Source of the DNA: Bacilli bacterium
GTDB taxonomy: Bacteria > Bacillota_I > Bacilli_A > RFN20 > DUOF01
DNA length: 64,000 nt
Assembly (NCBI GenBank): GCA_017517765.1
Contig: JAFWYE010000006.1
Span: 310,001 to 374,000, forward strand
Direction: 5' to 3'
Below are positions 7,240 to 14,671 of this stretch, in pieces. How positions within the stretch are numbered: position 1 is the first letter of the stretch; each line of letters begins with the position of its first letter. The position numbers were made by a program, and so were the translations under genes. The notes under the pieces are model-generated. The model did not search any database, was not told the DNA's origin, and was given only the letters and a program-made list of their open reading frames with translations.

Positions 7240-8056
7240 AATTATAATTAGAATAGTTTTTCATGGCGCATTCAAATTCTTTTTCAAATTTTTCTATTGC
7301 GATTTTTCCTTTTTTAGAGAAAGGAAAGAACATATCATAAGCATGAAACCAGTTTTTATATACATCTACATTAGCTTCAATATTGGCTTCTTTTAAATTA
7401 TTAATATAGCTAATAGTTTCTTGGTAAAATGGTTCTATATCTCCAACAAATGTATAACAAGGAGGTAAATCTTTATAATCAGTTTCTAATGATGGAGAAG
7501 CATAAACAGGAACACTACTTGTATCTACCCCTTTTAAATACATCTTCCAGGCTGCATGATTTCTTTTTGTATTCCATATTGGAGCATGATTATCTCTAGA
7601 CGATTCAGTATCTCTATAATCAATCATTGGATAAAGTGGCATTTGATAGGCAATATTTACTTCTTTTTTATCTCTTGCATACATGCATAAAGCAACAGTT
7701 AACCCACCACCTGCACTCTCTCCACCAACAAAAATCTTATCCTTATTAAAGCCTAGTTCACTAGCATGATCTTTTAAATACTTTAATGCTTCATAACAGT
7801 CTTCTAAAGCTGCAGGATATGGATGCTTAAAACTCAATCTATAATTAGGACATACTACTACAGCACCATATTTTTTCACTAATGCTTTAGCTCTAGTAAA
7901 ATAAAACATCTCCGCCATTCCTGTAGCATATCCTCCACCATGTATCCACAAAACTCCTGGAGTATCACTTATGTCTTTCTTATTTTTTGGAGTAGCAATC
8001 AACAATTTCAATTTATTTTCACCAATTTTTATTTTTCTCACTTTATATTTTCTCAT
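7238..8056 (-). CDS. alpha/beta hydrolase (HSL-type esterase)
   Basis: The 272-aa protein has the oxyanion-hole motif HGGGYATG, the nucleophile elbow GGESAGGG, a late DIEPFYQE carrying the expected acid, and WFHAYD with the expected His. This is the hormone-sensitive-lipase/abhydrolase_3 arrangement; members hydrolyse small carboxyl esters in the cytoplasm. There is no signal peptide. It starts one base after the S41 peptidase gene ends, so both are likely in one transcript, which ends at the bidirectional terminator. The natural substrate is unknown. Confidence 0.9.
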   Translation of the reverse strand: MRKYKVRKIKIGENKLKLLIATPKNKKDISDTPGVLWIHGGGYATGMAEMFYFTRAKALVKKYGAVVVCPNYRLSFKHPYPAALEDCYEALKYLKDHASELGFNKDKIFVGGESAGGGLTVALCMYARDKKEVNIAYQMPLYPMIDYRDTESSRDNHAPIWNTKRNHAAWKMYLKGVDTSSVPVYASPSLETDYKDLPPCYTFVGDIEPFYQETISYINNLKEANIEANVDVYKNWFHAYDMFFPFSKKGKIAIEKFEKEFECAMKNYSNYN

Positions 8057-8057
8057 A

Positions 8058-9104
8058 TTAATTCACCTTTAATATCTCAAAAGCTTTCTTTAAAACTCTA
8101 TCATAATTATTTTCTAAGTCTTCAATAGTATTTTCTACAATAATATCTGGAACTATAGCTCCTTTACTTTTAAAAATCTCACTAAAGTCCCAATATCTAA
8201 TCGAATAAGAAAAACTTTTGTCCTCAACACTATCATTATTATTGTATCCATAACTACTTGCTGCCCCACCTGTTGGAGTCCCAATAAGTAAAGTATTAAA
8301 TTCTTTTTTAAACTTAGCTATTGCAAATCTTCCTGAAGAAAATACCCCTGAATCAATAAGTAAAACACCATTCATTTTTTTATCTCTAACTAAATCTTGA
8401 AAAGGATTTAATATTTCTGAATTTCCTCCAGCATTCCCTCTTAAATCCAAGATATATTTATCTATATTTAACTCTTCAACTTTATCTTTAATTTCTTTTA
8501 CAAAATCTATAAAAGGAATATCTTTATCCTCTCTACAAGCACTATATTTAAGATATAAAACATTATTCATAACACTATATGTATATGGCTTAAATGTACT
8601 TACTCTCTTTTTTAACTCTTCTTCACTAGCAACACTTAATTCTATAAAATTATCATTATAAAGCTTAGCTACTAACTCATCTTTTATTCCTATCATTTCA
8701 TAGAAATACTTACTATTAAATCCTATCTCAATTTGTTTGTTTTTCCACTCCTTTGTTTCATAACAAACTATCTTAGAAAAACTATCATAAAGTTCTTCTA
8801 TGCTACAATTATTAATTGATATAACTTCTAAATATTTTTCATTATCAAATATATATAACTTATTATTTTTATAAATTAGCTTATGATGTAATGTTTTGTT
8901 TTTTATAAAATACCTAGTGTGAGCATCCCTAAATTTAGAAAATAGTTTAAGCATTTCAAAATCAAAACTAACTTCATCTAACTTATCCCAATCCACTTCA
9001 TTAAAAAGAATATAAAATTCTTCCTTACTTATATCATGCCATAAATTAATATGCCCTTTTTCTAGTTTTTCAAATATAGACTTCGCTTTTTCACTATTTT
9101 TCAT
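8058..9104 (-). CDS. S41-family peptidase-like protein
   Basis: The C-terminal half of the 348-aa protein matches the S41 (tail-specific protease) core: YILDLRGNAGGN, then LLIDSGVFSSGRFAIAKFK with the expected nucleophile Ser, then GTPTGGAASSYG. The N-terminal ~150 residues are helical and contain no PDZ domain that I can recognise. No signal peptide or membrane anchor is seen, unlike secreted CtpA proteins, so this is a cytoplasmic or degenerate version. The ATG at 9104 has AAGGTGA at the right distance; the GTG at 9113 falls within the SD. It is co-transcribed with the esterase at 7238. Confidence 0.75.
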   Translation of the reverse strand: MKNSEKAKSIFEKLEKGHINLWHDISKEEFYILFNEVDWDKLDEVSFDFEMLKLFSKFRDAHTRYFIKNKTLHHKLIYKNNKLYIFDNEKYLEVISINNCSIEELYDSFSKIVCYETKEWKNKQIEIGFNSKYFYEMIGIKDELVAKLYNDNFIELSVASEEELKKRVSTFKPYTYSVMNNVLYLKYSACREDKDIPFIDFVKEIKDKVEELNIDKYILDLRGNAGGNSEILNPFQDLVRDKKMNGVLLIDSGVFSSGRFAIAKFKKEFNTLLIGTPTGGAASSYGYNNNDSVEDKSFSYSIRYWDFSEIFKSKGAIVPDIIVENTIEDLENNYDRVLKKAFEILKVN

Positions 9105-9142
9105 TCTCATCACCTTATAAAAAGACTAACACATATTTAAAA

Positions 9143-9168
9143 TAAAAAGATAGGTTTTGCCCTATCTT
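9143..9168 (-). terminator. intrinsic terminator after the 9167 gene
   Basis: AGATAGG/CCTATCT stem with a GCAAAA loop, then T5, on the minus strand. Confidence 0.8.
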
Positions 9169-9586
9169 AATCTAAATACTCTTTAATATTAGGAAAGTCT
9201 TCCTTTATACTATTTTTCACATTTGCCTTAGCATATAACATTTTTAATACTTCATATACTTCCTTAAGTTCTTTGATATGCTTTTGTTTTAAATCTTCTT
9301 GGTGTATATCTCTTTGAATTATATAGTCATATCCCTCGATAATTAATCTATATGTTTCTAACATTTCAGGAACTTTCCTTTTTAAAACATATATATCTTT
9401 AAGTTCTTTATATGAATCAATAACTTCCTCAAGATATTCATCCTCATCACTATAATTTAAAGAACCATAAACCTCTATTAACTGAAGTAAAGTTTCTTCT
9501 AATTTATCATAATTTTTACTTTCTTTATACTCATTAACTAAATCAGTTAATCTTAAACTTTCTTCATATAAATCCGAATATCCCAT
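9167..9586 (-). CDS. hypothetical helical (TPR-like) protein
   Basis: A 139-aa, highly charged, all-helical protein with heptad-like Leu and Tyr spacing, for instance YDKLEETLLQLIEVYGSL and VPEMLETYRLIIEGYDYI. The pattern suggests two or three TPR-like helix pairs. I do not recognise a specific family. It is the last gene of a three-gene run (10722 to 9167) that ends in a clear terminator. Confidence 0.65.
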   Translation of the reverse strand: MGYSDLYEESLRLTDLVNEYKESKNYDKLEETLLQLIEVYGSLNYSDEDEYLEEVIDSYKELKDIYVLKRKVPEMLETYRLIIEGYDYIIQRDIHQEDLKQKHIKELKEVYEVLKMLYAKANVKNSIKEDFPNIKEYLD

Positions 9587-9598
9587 AATTTCACCCTC

Positions 9599-10366
9599 TT
9601 AAAAATAATCCGGATGATTATCTGCTACTAATAAAACAGTATTAAAAAATACACCCCTAGCAACTCTTCCAACTTTTATCTCTTCATATTCTATTAGATT
9701 TATATCTACAAGTAACTTAAAATATAATCCCAAGCAATCTATATCTATTGCATAATAAGTTTCTCCAGTTAATGGATTAGTTTCTAATTTAAATCCTTTA
9801 ATGATCCCACTTACAAATCCTGTACATGGATCATTTTGAAAATCAGAAATATAACTTTCATTGGCAAACTCTATTTTTTCTTCTTTTATTACATCGCTAT
9901 CATCTTGATCAACAAAGAACTTTTTTTCCTCTTTTGCATCAATTATTTCAATACTATTTGCAAATGAGGCAATCTTCAAGTCTAAATCTTCATGCTCATC
10001 TTCTTTAATATGAAATATGCCCATATTAGGACAAGAAAACCAAAAAGGAATTCCATCTTTTTCTATAACTAAAGTATCAAAATCTCCAGATTCTTCACTA
10101 ACTTTAATTTTATTACCATATATAGCTTTAGATATTCTCTCATTATTATGACCTAAACCAATTCTGGATATTTGATTATTTACAGTATCTAATTCAGCAC
10201 TATATCTAATCTCTCCAAAATAATACATCATGTATTCTAAATTGCCCTCAGCATCCAAATCCCATGATCCTCTTTTAATTGATTCATCAGAATTAATCCT
10301 ATTAAATAAATCTACAACCTCATTAGCATTATTAATTTTAAACCCTATATCTGAATAATGTGACAT
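9599..10366 (-). CDS. hypothetical protein
   Basis: A 255-aa soluble protein that I do not recognise. The N-terminal ~150 residues look like mixed alpha/beta (SHYSDIGFKINNANEVVDLF at the start, then beta-rich GNLEYMMYYFGEIRYSAEL). The C-terminal ~80 residues (CTGFVSGIIKGFKLETNPLTG, then YYAIDIDCLGLYFKLLVD, then VGRVARGVFFNTVLLV) look like a small beta-barrel. A similar strand pattern (IYTGQIQGLDARGVSKITGF) occurs in the unrelated SUFU protein at 26975. There is no signal peptide. It lies 8 bp downstream of the 115-aa gene and 12 bp before the 139-aa gene, in one operon. Confidence 0.7.
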   Translation of the reverse strand: MSHYSDIGFKINNANEVVDLFNRINSDESIKRGSWDLDAEGNLEYMMYYFGEIRYSAELDTVNNQISRIGLGHNNERISKAIYGNKIKVSEESGDFDTLVIEKDGIPFWFSCPNMGIFHIKEDEHEDLDLKIASFANSIEIIDAKEEKKFFVDQDDSDVIKEEKIEFANESYISDFQNDPCTGFVSGIIKGFKLETNPLTGETYYAIDIDCLGLYFKLLVDINLIEYEEIKVGRVARGVFFNTVLLVADNHPDYF

Positions 10367-10374
10367 ATAAACTC

Positions 10375-10722
10375 CTATAAACCTAACTTAACTAATATTT
10401 GCTTAACTGCACCTTTACCTTGTACAATTGGATAACTAGTTGTTCCATTAGCAGTTTTAATCTTAAGTTTTCCAGTTAATAATCCACTAACTTTTGCCTC
10501 TACTATATCCTTAGCATCGATTTCTTTTTTATTTGCAAAATCTATAGCTTTGTTAGTAAATGGTGTAATAATAATTTTCCCATTTGCACATGATATTGCA
10601 TACATTGGTGAACTTAAAGCAGCAATTGCACCTACTGCATTTTGTCCATATCCAACTAACTCATCTTCAGCTAGTCCCTTTTCTTTTAAATCTCTTGTTA
10701 ATGTTTTCAAATTATATCCCAT
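10375..10722 (-). CDS. hypothetical PH-like small protein
   Basis: The 115-aa protein has a short helical N-terminus (NLKTLTRDLKEKGL), then a glycine/alanine segment (GYGQNAVGAIAALSSPMYAIS). Alternating beta strands follow (KIIITPFT, DIVEAKVSGLLTGKLKIKT), a layout seen in bacterial PH-like domains. This resemblance rests only on the strand pattern. First gene of the three-gene operon running to 9167, with an SD of GGAGGATAT upstream. Confidence 0.65.
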   Translation of the reverse strand: MGYNLKTLTRDLKEKGLAEDELVGYGQNAVGAIAALSSPMYAISCANGKIIITPFTNKAIDFANKKEIDAKDIVEAKVSGLLTGKLKIKTANGTTSYPIVQGKGAVKQILVKLGL

Positions 10723-10786
10723 AATATATATCCTCCATTTTCCATAATTTTAACATATTAATTCTTATTACTTAATAATTTAAAAG

Positions 10787-10814
10787 TAAAAAACTGCTAG
10801 CGTAAGCTAACAGT
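10787..10814 (-). terminator. intrinsic terminator after the 10797 gene
   Basis: ACTGTTAGC/GCTAGCAGT (one wobble), TTAC loop, T6 on the minus strand; overlaps the final codons of the gene. Confidence 0.8.
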
Positions 10815-11108
10815 ACTTCTTAAATATTTTCTATTTCTTTTTTTTATTCTTATAGAAAAAGCAGAATAGATAATAACAAAAATGATAAATATAATATCAC
10901 TAATTTTTGTTAACATAGCAAAAGTGTTTGAACCCATCTCGCTAAACTTTAATGAAACCCACCAAATAAGAGCACAAAATAATACTAAAGCAATAAATGC
11001 AACAATTAACACTATCACTCTTAGTGCTACAGGAGATCTCCCCTTAAATCTCTCACCTGGTAATTTAGTAAAACAATCCGTTAATAGTTCCATCAAAAAA
11101 TCTATCAT
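10797..11108 (-). CDS. small two-helix membrane protein
   Basis: The 103-aa protein has a hydrophilic N-terminal ~30 residues with an amphipathic start, a first membrane segment (VIVLIVAFIALVLFCALIWW) and a second (ISDIIFIIFVIIYSAFSI). It ends in a very basic tail (IRIKKRNRKYLRS), which predicts a cytosolic C-terminus. I do not recognise a family. The ATG at 11108 is preceded by GTGGTGA. It stands between the hypothetical operon and the GNAT gene. Confidence 0.65.
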   Translation of the reverse strand: MIDFLMELLTDCFTKLPGERFKGRSPVALRVIVLIVAFIALVLFCALIWWVSLKFSEMGSNTFAMLTKISDIIFIIFVIIYSAFSIRIKKRNRKYLRSTVSLR

Positions 11109-11155
11109 AAATATCACCACATTCATTATATCTTAAATAGATAACTTTAAAAATC

Positions 11156-11605
11156 TTATCTATCTTTTTTGAATTTAATCATTTTATAATGAAAATTAGT
11201 TTCTCCATTTTCTACAAATCCAAGTCTTTTATATAATTCACCAACTCTATTTTGTTTGAAATATTGTAACTCAATATTATAATTTTTATATTTTTCTAAA
11301 ATATCCAATAATATTTTTGTTCCTATACCTTGCCCTCTATATTTTTCATCAATACAAATATTACCTATTTCATAATTTCCATTTTCTAAAAAATCATCAT
11401 TATAAAAACCAATATTCATATTATCTTTAGTAATAATATACATTGTTTCTTTATATGCTTCTACAAACTTTTTAAAATACTCTCTTTGAGCATTTTCATC
11501 CCAAGTTCCCCAATTAGCTATTACATAATCTATATAGGCTTTCTTTTTTAATTCATAAATATATTCATAATCATCTTTAGTAAATCTTCTAAACTCATAT
11601 TTCAT
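11156..11605 (-). CDS. GNAT-family N-acetyltransferase
   Basis: The 149-aa protein shows the GNAT fold: an N-terminal FRRFTKDDYEYIYELKK, motif A with the acetyl-CoA pyrophosphate loop in YEIGNICIDEKYRGQGIGTKIL, and a C-terminal YKRLGFVENG. The acceptor substrate cannot be predicted. It is the first full gene downstream of an intact T-box leader (11719-11944), at ~110 nt, with only an 18-codon ORF between. Its own SD is GGGAGGAAAT. T-box control of an acetyltransferase would be unusual, so the leader may be a relic of another gene. Confidence 0.85.
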   Translation of the reverse strand: MKYEFRRFTKDDYEYIYELKKKAYIDYVIANWGTWDENAQREYFKKFVEAYKETMYIITKDNMNIGFYNDDFLENGNYEIGNICIDEKYRGQGIGTKILLDILEKYKNYNIELQYFKQNRVGELYKRLGFVENGETNFHYKMIKFKKDR

Positions 11606-11659
11606 TTTTATTTCCTCCCTTAAATTAATTTTTTATATTATAAAAACATGACAAAAACA

Positions 11660-11716
11660 CTATCCCAAAAGGGAATTTTTATTTATTACAATATAAAACA
11701 TTAACTCCAGTCTCAT
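11660..11716 (-). CDS. 18-codon ORF directly behind the T-box
   Basis: An ATG at 11716 lies 10 nt after a GGAGG that forms part of the T-box terminator stem, and opens 18 codons (MRLELMFYIVINKNSLLG). The SD placement is what a T-box-controlled gene would show. The peptide is too short to recognise. It may be a decayed N-terminus, a real small peptide, or chance. Confidence 0.3.
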   Translation of the reverse strand: MRLELMFYIVINKNSLLG

Positions 11717-11718
11717 AA

Positions 11719-11944
11719 ATAAAAAACCTCCTTAGACTTACATCTTTAGAGGTGAATAAACCACGGTGCCACTCTAATTAGATAACATTGTTATCTCACT
11801 CATTATGTGTAAATTTTCTTATACACGAAGCTAACTTTCGTTAGTGCCTCCTAGGTAGATAGATTACTTCCTTCATTTACTTTCACCAACCGTAAACTCT
11901 CTATATCATTCCATAATCATTATCCCAATCATAGGCAAAGATTT
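11719..11944 (-). promoter_or_regulatory. T-box leader with a serine-type specifier
   Basis: The minus-strand RNA carries AGAGAG (AG bulge), GGTTGGTGAAAG (stem I distal loop), and a specifier region reading TCT-ACC-TAGGAG with TCT (Ser) at 11857-11859. The T-box motif AGAGTGGCACCGTGG is at 11761-11774. It ends in a CCTC...GAGG hairpin followed by T6. The variable T-box base is C, which would pair with discriminator G, as in bacterial tRNA-Ser. The same alignment gives GAC (Asp) in the second T-box of this window, in front of an AspRS gene, which supports the specifier reading. No serS or serine biosynthesis gene follows; downstream are an 18-codon ORF and a GNAT gene. Confidence 0.85.
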
Positions 11945-11950
11945 GCTTAC

Positions 11951-11979
11951 ATTTTAATAAGCACTTTATATTATGTCAA
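11951..11979 (-). promoter_or_regulatory. promoter of the serine-type T-box transcript
   Basis: TTGACA (11974-11979 complement), 17-nt spacer, TAAAAT (11951-11956 complement). The start would be near 11944, just upstream of T-box stem I. Confidence 0.8.
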
Positions 11980-11990
11980 CACTTTTTATT

Positions 11991-12488
11991 TTACAAACTC
12001 TTTCCATAATATAAAACAAGCGGTGCATCTTCTTCTGAATCATCTAGTTCAGACATTAAATATTCATTATATCCAAAGTGAAAATAAATAGATAAATTTC
12101 TGGTCTCCCTAGCTTCACTTCCAATAGTAATATATGTATATCCTAAATCCTTTGCATATTTTTCCGCTAATTTTACTAGCTTAGAAATATGTCCTTGACC
12201 TTCATATTCCTTATCACATCTAAAAGCATTCATATTACAAATATTTAAACCATTACATAACTTTTCTTTATTAATTACTGCCTTAACATTTGTTTTTAAA
12301 ATAAGAGTAATTTGACCAATAACTTCTCCATTATCACTAACTGCAACAAATGTTTTAGCATCATTATTTAAATTATAATCTATATACTCTTTTTTCCATC
12401 TAATATATCTAGAATCATCAGGATGTTTATCTATATCTTTATCCCAAACATTATTCAAATCTTCTAGTGTTGCTAATCTATAAATCAT
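11991..12488 (-). CDS. GNAT-family N-acetyltransferase
   Basis: The 165-aa protein has the N-terminal RLATLEDLNNVWD, a beta-bulge strand ending MNAFRCDKEYEGQGHISKLV (an acetyl-CoA loop with Q-G-x-G/H) and YFHFGYNEYLM near the end. The glycine following Q-G-x is replaced by His, so the CoA loop is slightly atypical. The ATG at 12488 follows GGGGTGAT; the GTG at 12497 lies inside that SD. Its first 11 bases overlap the end of the upstream GNAT gene, which indicates translational coupling. The substrate is unknown. Confidence 0.85.
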   Translation of the reverse strand: MIYRLATLEDLNNVWDKDIDKHPDDSRYIRWKKEYIDYNLNNDAKTFVAVSDNGEVIGQITLILKTNVKAVINKEKLCNGLNICNMNAFRCDKEYEGQGHISKLVKLAEKYAKDLGYTYITIGSEARETRNLSIYFHFGYNEYLMSELDDSEEDAPLVLYYGKSL

Positions 12489-13263
12489 ATATATCACCCC
12501 ATGCCTTAAGTTCTAATCTTTTTCCATCATCAAAAAACTTATAGTGATAAAACTTTCCTTCATTATTTACATAAACATCATTAGCCCCATTTGTATACCA
12601 TATTTCATAATTATAATCACCATATAATTTATTCAATTCACTTGTTATAGTAATAGCTAGCTTATCATACATTTCATTTTCACTAATTGATTCAACTATT
12701 TCTAGTGATTTATGATTTGTAATAGTCTTTAATATTTGCCATCCTTTGATATTTTCTTCTATATTATAGGGAGTAAATCCCACATCCAAATATAATTTTG
12801 CTGCTAGCCAAGTATGAGTTTGAGTATGTAATAAGATACTAGTATTTCCTAAATTTCTAGCTACCTCAAGACACTTATAGATTAATGCTTTTGATAAGCC
12901 TTTTCCTTGATGATCTTTTTTTATTGCAAGCCAATCTATAAGACAAGTATATCCATTTTCACTTGTTGGCGATATTGTAGCAGTTGCAATTTTTTCTTTA
13001 TTATATTCGATAAAAAAACATCTTTTGTGTAACTCATCTTCGAACTCTTTAAAGAATATTTCAAAATAATTTACAGCTCTATTGTATGAAGTAAATTCTC
13101 CTGAAGATAAATGAATTTTTGCCCATTCAAGTATATCTTCTTCCCCATTATAAAAAGTAAATGTATACCCCTTTGGTAAAGATACATCTTTTATATATTT
13201 ATCTATATCATTCATACTCATAAGTAGTTCATGATACTCTAATGTTTTTTCAATCGAATTCAA
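12478..13263 (-). CDS. GNAT-family acetyltransferase with extra domains
   Basis: The central part of the 261-aa protein has a good GNAT motif A (LIDWLAIKKDHQGKGLSKALIYKC) and motif B (TWLAAKLYLDVGFTPY). The N-terminal ~50 residues and a C-terminal ~75-residue region (YDKLAITITSELNKLYGDYNY onward, tryptophan-rich) are additions. AGGTGAT fits best with a TTG start at 13263; a GTG at 13272 would have no SD. It is coupled to the downstream GNAT by an 11-base overlap. Acceptor unknown. Confidence 0.8.
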   Translation of the reverse strand: MNSIEKTLEYHELLMSMNDIDKYIKDVSLPKGYTFTFYNGEEDILEWAKIHLSSGEFTSYNRAVNYFEIFFKEFEDELHKRCFFIEYNKEKIATATISPTSENGYTCLIDWLAIKKDHQGKGLSKALIYKCLEVARNLGNTSILLHTQTHTWLAAKLYLDVGFTPYNIEENIKGWQILKTITNHKSLEIVESISENEMYDKLAITITSELNKLYGDYNYEIWYTNGANDVYVNNEGKFYHYKFFDDGKRLELKAWGDIYDL

Positions 13264-13272
13264 ATTAATCAC

Positions 13273-13377
13273 CTACACAAACAACGACAAGGAAATAAGT
13301 AACATACCTACAAAATATGTCAAACTGTTCCTTCTAACAATCCATTTATTCCCCTTAATAACAAATGCTATTATCAC
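13273..13377 (-). CDS. 34-aa putative membrane peptide
   Basis: A GTG at 13377 shares its G with the TAG stop of the upstream GNAT gene (ATAGTG arrangement) and opens 34 codons. The product has a short hydrophobic start (MIIAFVIKG), a basic tryptophan-containing loop (NKWIVRRN), and one clear membrane segment (LTYFVGMLLISLSLFV). The gap would otherwise be empty. Stop/start overlap and coding-like composition support it, but there is no strong SD. It may be a genuine small membrane protein or a remnant. Confidence 0.4.
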   Translation of the reverse strand: MIIAFVIKGNKWIVRRNSLTYFVGMLLISLSLFV

Positions 13378-13991
13378 TATCTTACATCCTTTATTAATAT
13401 ATTATAATCCACTATTATTTCTTCATCCTCAGGTTTTATTCTAGACAAAGTGATTTTGGCATTCTCTTTACCAACTTTAGAGAAAAACGATTCACTTGAT
13501 AAACTAATAAAATCAGCTTTTTTCACCGGTTTAATATAATCATTACATACAATAAATCCATTCTTAATTAGAGATTTTGAACTAGCAAAATTATTTTTAT
13601 GAACTTTGCCAAATGCCCATTCAAAACCATCGGCTTTTATCTTTTCTAATAAATTAGCGACCATTATTTTCATGATGCCTCTTCCTCTATATTTACTAGA
13701 AACCATTGTAAATCCTATCTCTACAAGTTTATCTGTATTACACTCTTTTGGAAACTCAACTTTTCCAATTAATTTACCACATTTATAATCAAGTGAACTA
13801 ACAGCGCACAAATTTTCCTCATCAAATACTCCAATAATATAAAATCTAGGATTCTCTATCATCGATTTAACATTATCATAATCATATGGCATTGGTGAAA
13901 ACCATTCTAAGTTTTCTAAATTAGAATACATATCTACAATTAAATCACAAAACTTTTCAGTATCATTTACATTAAGTTGTCTAATATTCAT
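13377..13991 (-). CDS. GNAT-family N-acetyltransferase
   Basis: The 204-aa protein begins with the typical MNIRQLNVNDTEKFCDLIV and has motif A as EIGFTMVSSKYRGRGIMKIMVANL. It then reads KNNFASSKSLIKNGF, matching the motif-B region where acetyltransferases of the RimI/PhnO type place the Asn and the GF turn. The C-terminal ~40 residues extend beyond the usual GNAT core. The ATG at 13991 follows AGGTGATTATA. Its start is 9 bp downstream of the CAT-like gene stop, so it belongs to the same transcript. Confidence 0.85.
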   Translation of the reverse strand: MNIRQLNVNDTEKFCDLIVDMYSNLENLEWFSPMPYDYDNVKSMIENPRFYIIGVFDEENLCAVSSLDYKCGKLIGKVEFPKECNTDKLVEIGFTMVSSKYRGRGIMKIMVANLLEKIKADGFEWAFGKVHKNNFASSKSLIKNGFIVCNDYIKPVKKADFISLSSESFFSKVGKENAKITLSRIKPEDEEIIVDYNILIKDVR

Positions 13992-14000
13992 TATAATCAC

Positions 14001-14624
14001 CTATACTTTCAATTTATTTATTTGATTTTGTACTTCATTAAAAAACATTCCTGCATGCTCTCCATCTATTGTGGCATGATGAAATCTTAATGAAATTGTA
14101 AGTTTATATTTTAAGAATTTCTTAACATATTTTCCCCACATAAGGAAATTGTCCCAAAAGGTTTTAGAGGTTGATAAACTAAAAGATTCAAACGGATAAT
14201 TAGTAACTGCAGAGGTTGATAACATAGCTCCACAATCCTCATCATAATGGCTACAATTATCATAGCAATAGTTTCTTACTCTTATATATTCTTTTTCAAA
14301 ATCTAAAAAATTATTAAAATACTTAATACTTCCATAGCATAAAGATTCATCTTTTCCTTTAAATACTGCATTCACCTTAATATCATCATAATAATATAAG
14401 CCTTCTTCTTTTATCATATAATGAAACTCTTCAATATTCTCCCCTGCTTGCATTAAAACATAACAAAGCAATGCATTAAGAGAATGTCCTTTATTTTTGA
14501 TTTTTATTAGATTAGTAATATCAAAAGTTCCTGTAACACAAACAGAAGGATTATCTTCTTGCATGAATCTTTCATACATATCTTTATATTTATATTCATT
14601 TAAATCAACTTTTCTTTTATTCAT
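14001..14624 (-). CDS. chloramphenicol acetyltransferase-family protein
   Basis: The 207-aa length and the late SLRFHHATIDGEHAG motif, containing the catalytic HHxxxDG signature, match the CAT/CoA-dependent acyltransferase fold, which acts as a trimer. An internal LNALLCYVLMQAGE segment corresponds to the conserved helix of CatA. Many gut CAT-like proteins are not resistance enzymes, and the substrate is not evident. The ATG at 14624 is best spaced from GGAGG; another ATG lies at 14627. It heads an acyltransferase run continuing with three GNAT genes. Confidence 0.8.
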   Translation of the reverse strand: MNKRKVDLNEYKYKDMYERFMQEDNPSVCVTGTFDITNLIKIKNKGHSLNALLCYVLMQAGENIEEFHYMIKEEGLYYYDDIKVNAVFKGKDESLCYGSIKYFNNFLDFEKEYIRVRNYCYDNCSHYDEDCGAMLSTSAVTNYPFESFSLSTSKTFWDNFLMWGKYVKKFLKYKLTISLRFHHATIDGEHAGMFFNEVQNQINKLKV

Positions 14625-14642
14625 CATAACCTCCAAATAGAC

Positions 14643-14663
14643 AAAAAAAGCCATTATGGCTTT
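14643..14663 (-). terminator. intrinsic terminator of the uronate operon
   Basis: AAAGCCAT/ATGGCTTT palindrome followed by T7 on the minus strand, directly after the uxuB stop. Confidence 0.8.
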
Positions 14664-14671
14664 ATTTGTAA

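Noticed and set aside
6301..7240. Group I or II intron in the non-coding island
   Set aside because: No intron-encoded protein and no recognisable domain V or P7/P3 core; the flanking sequence does not form exons of a known gene.
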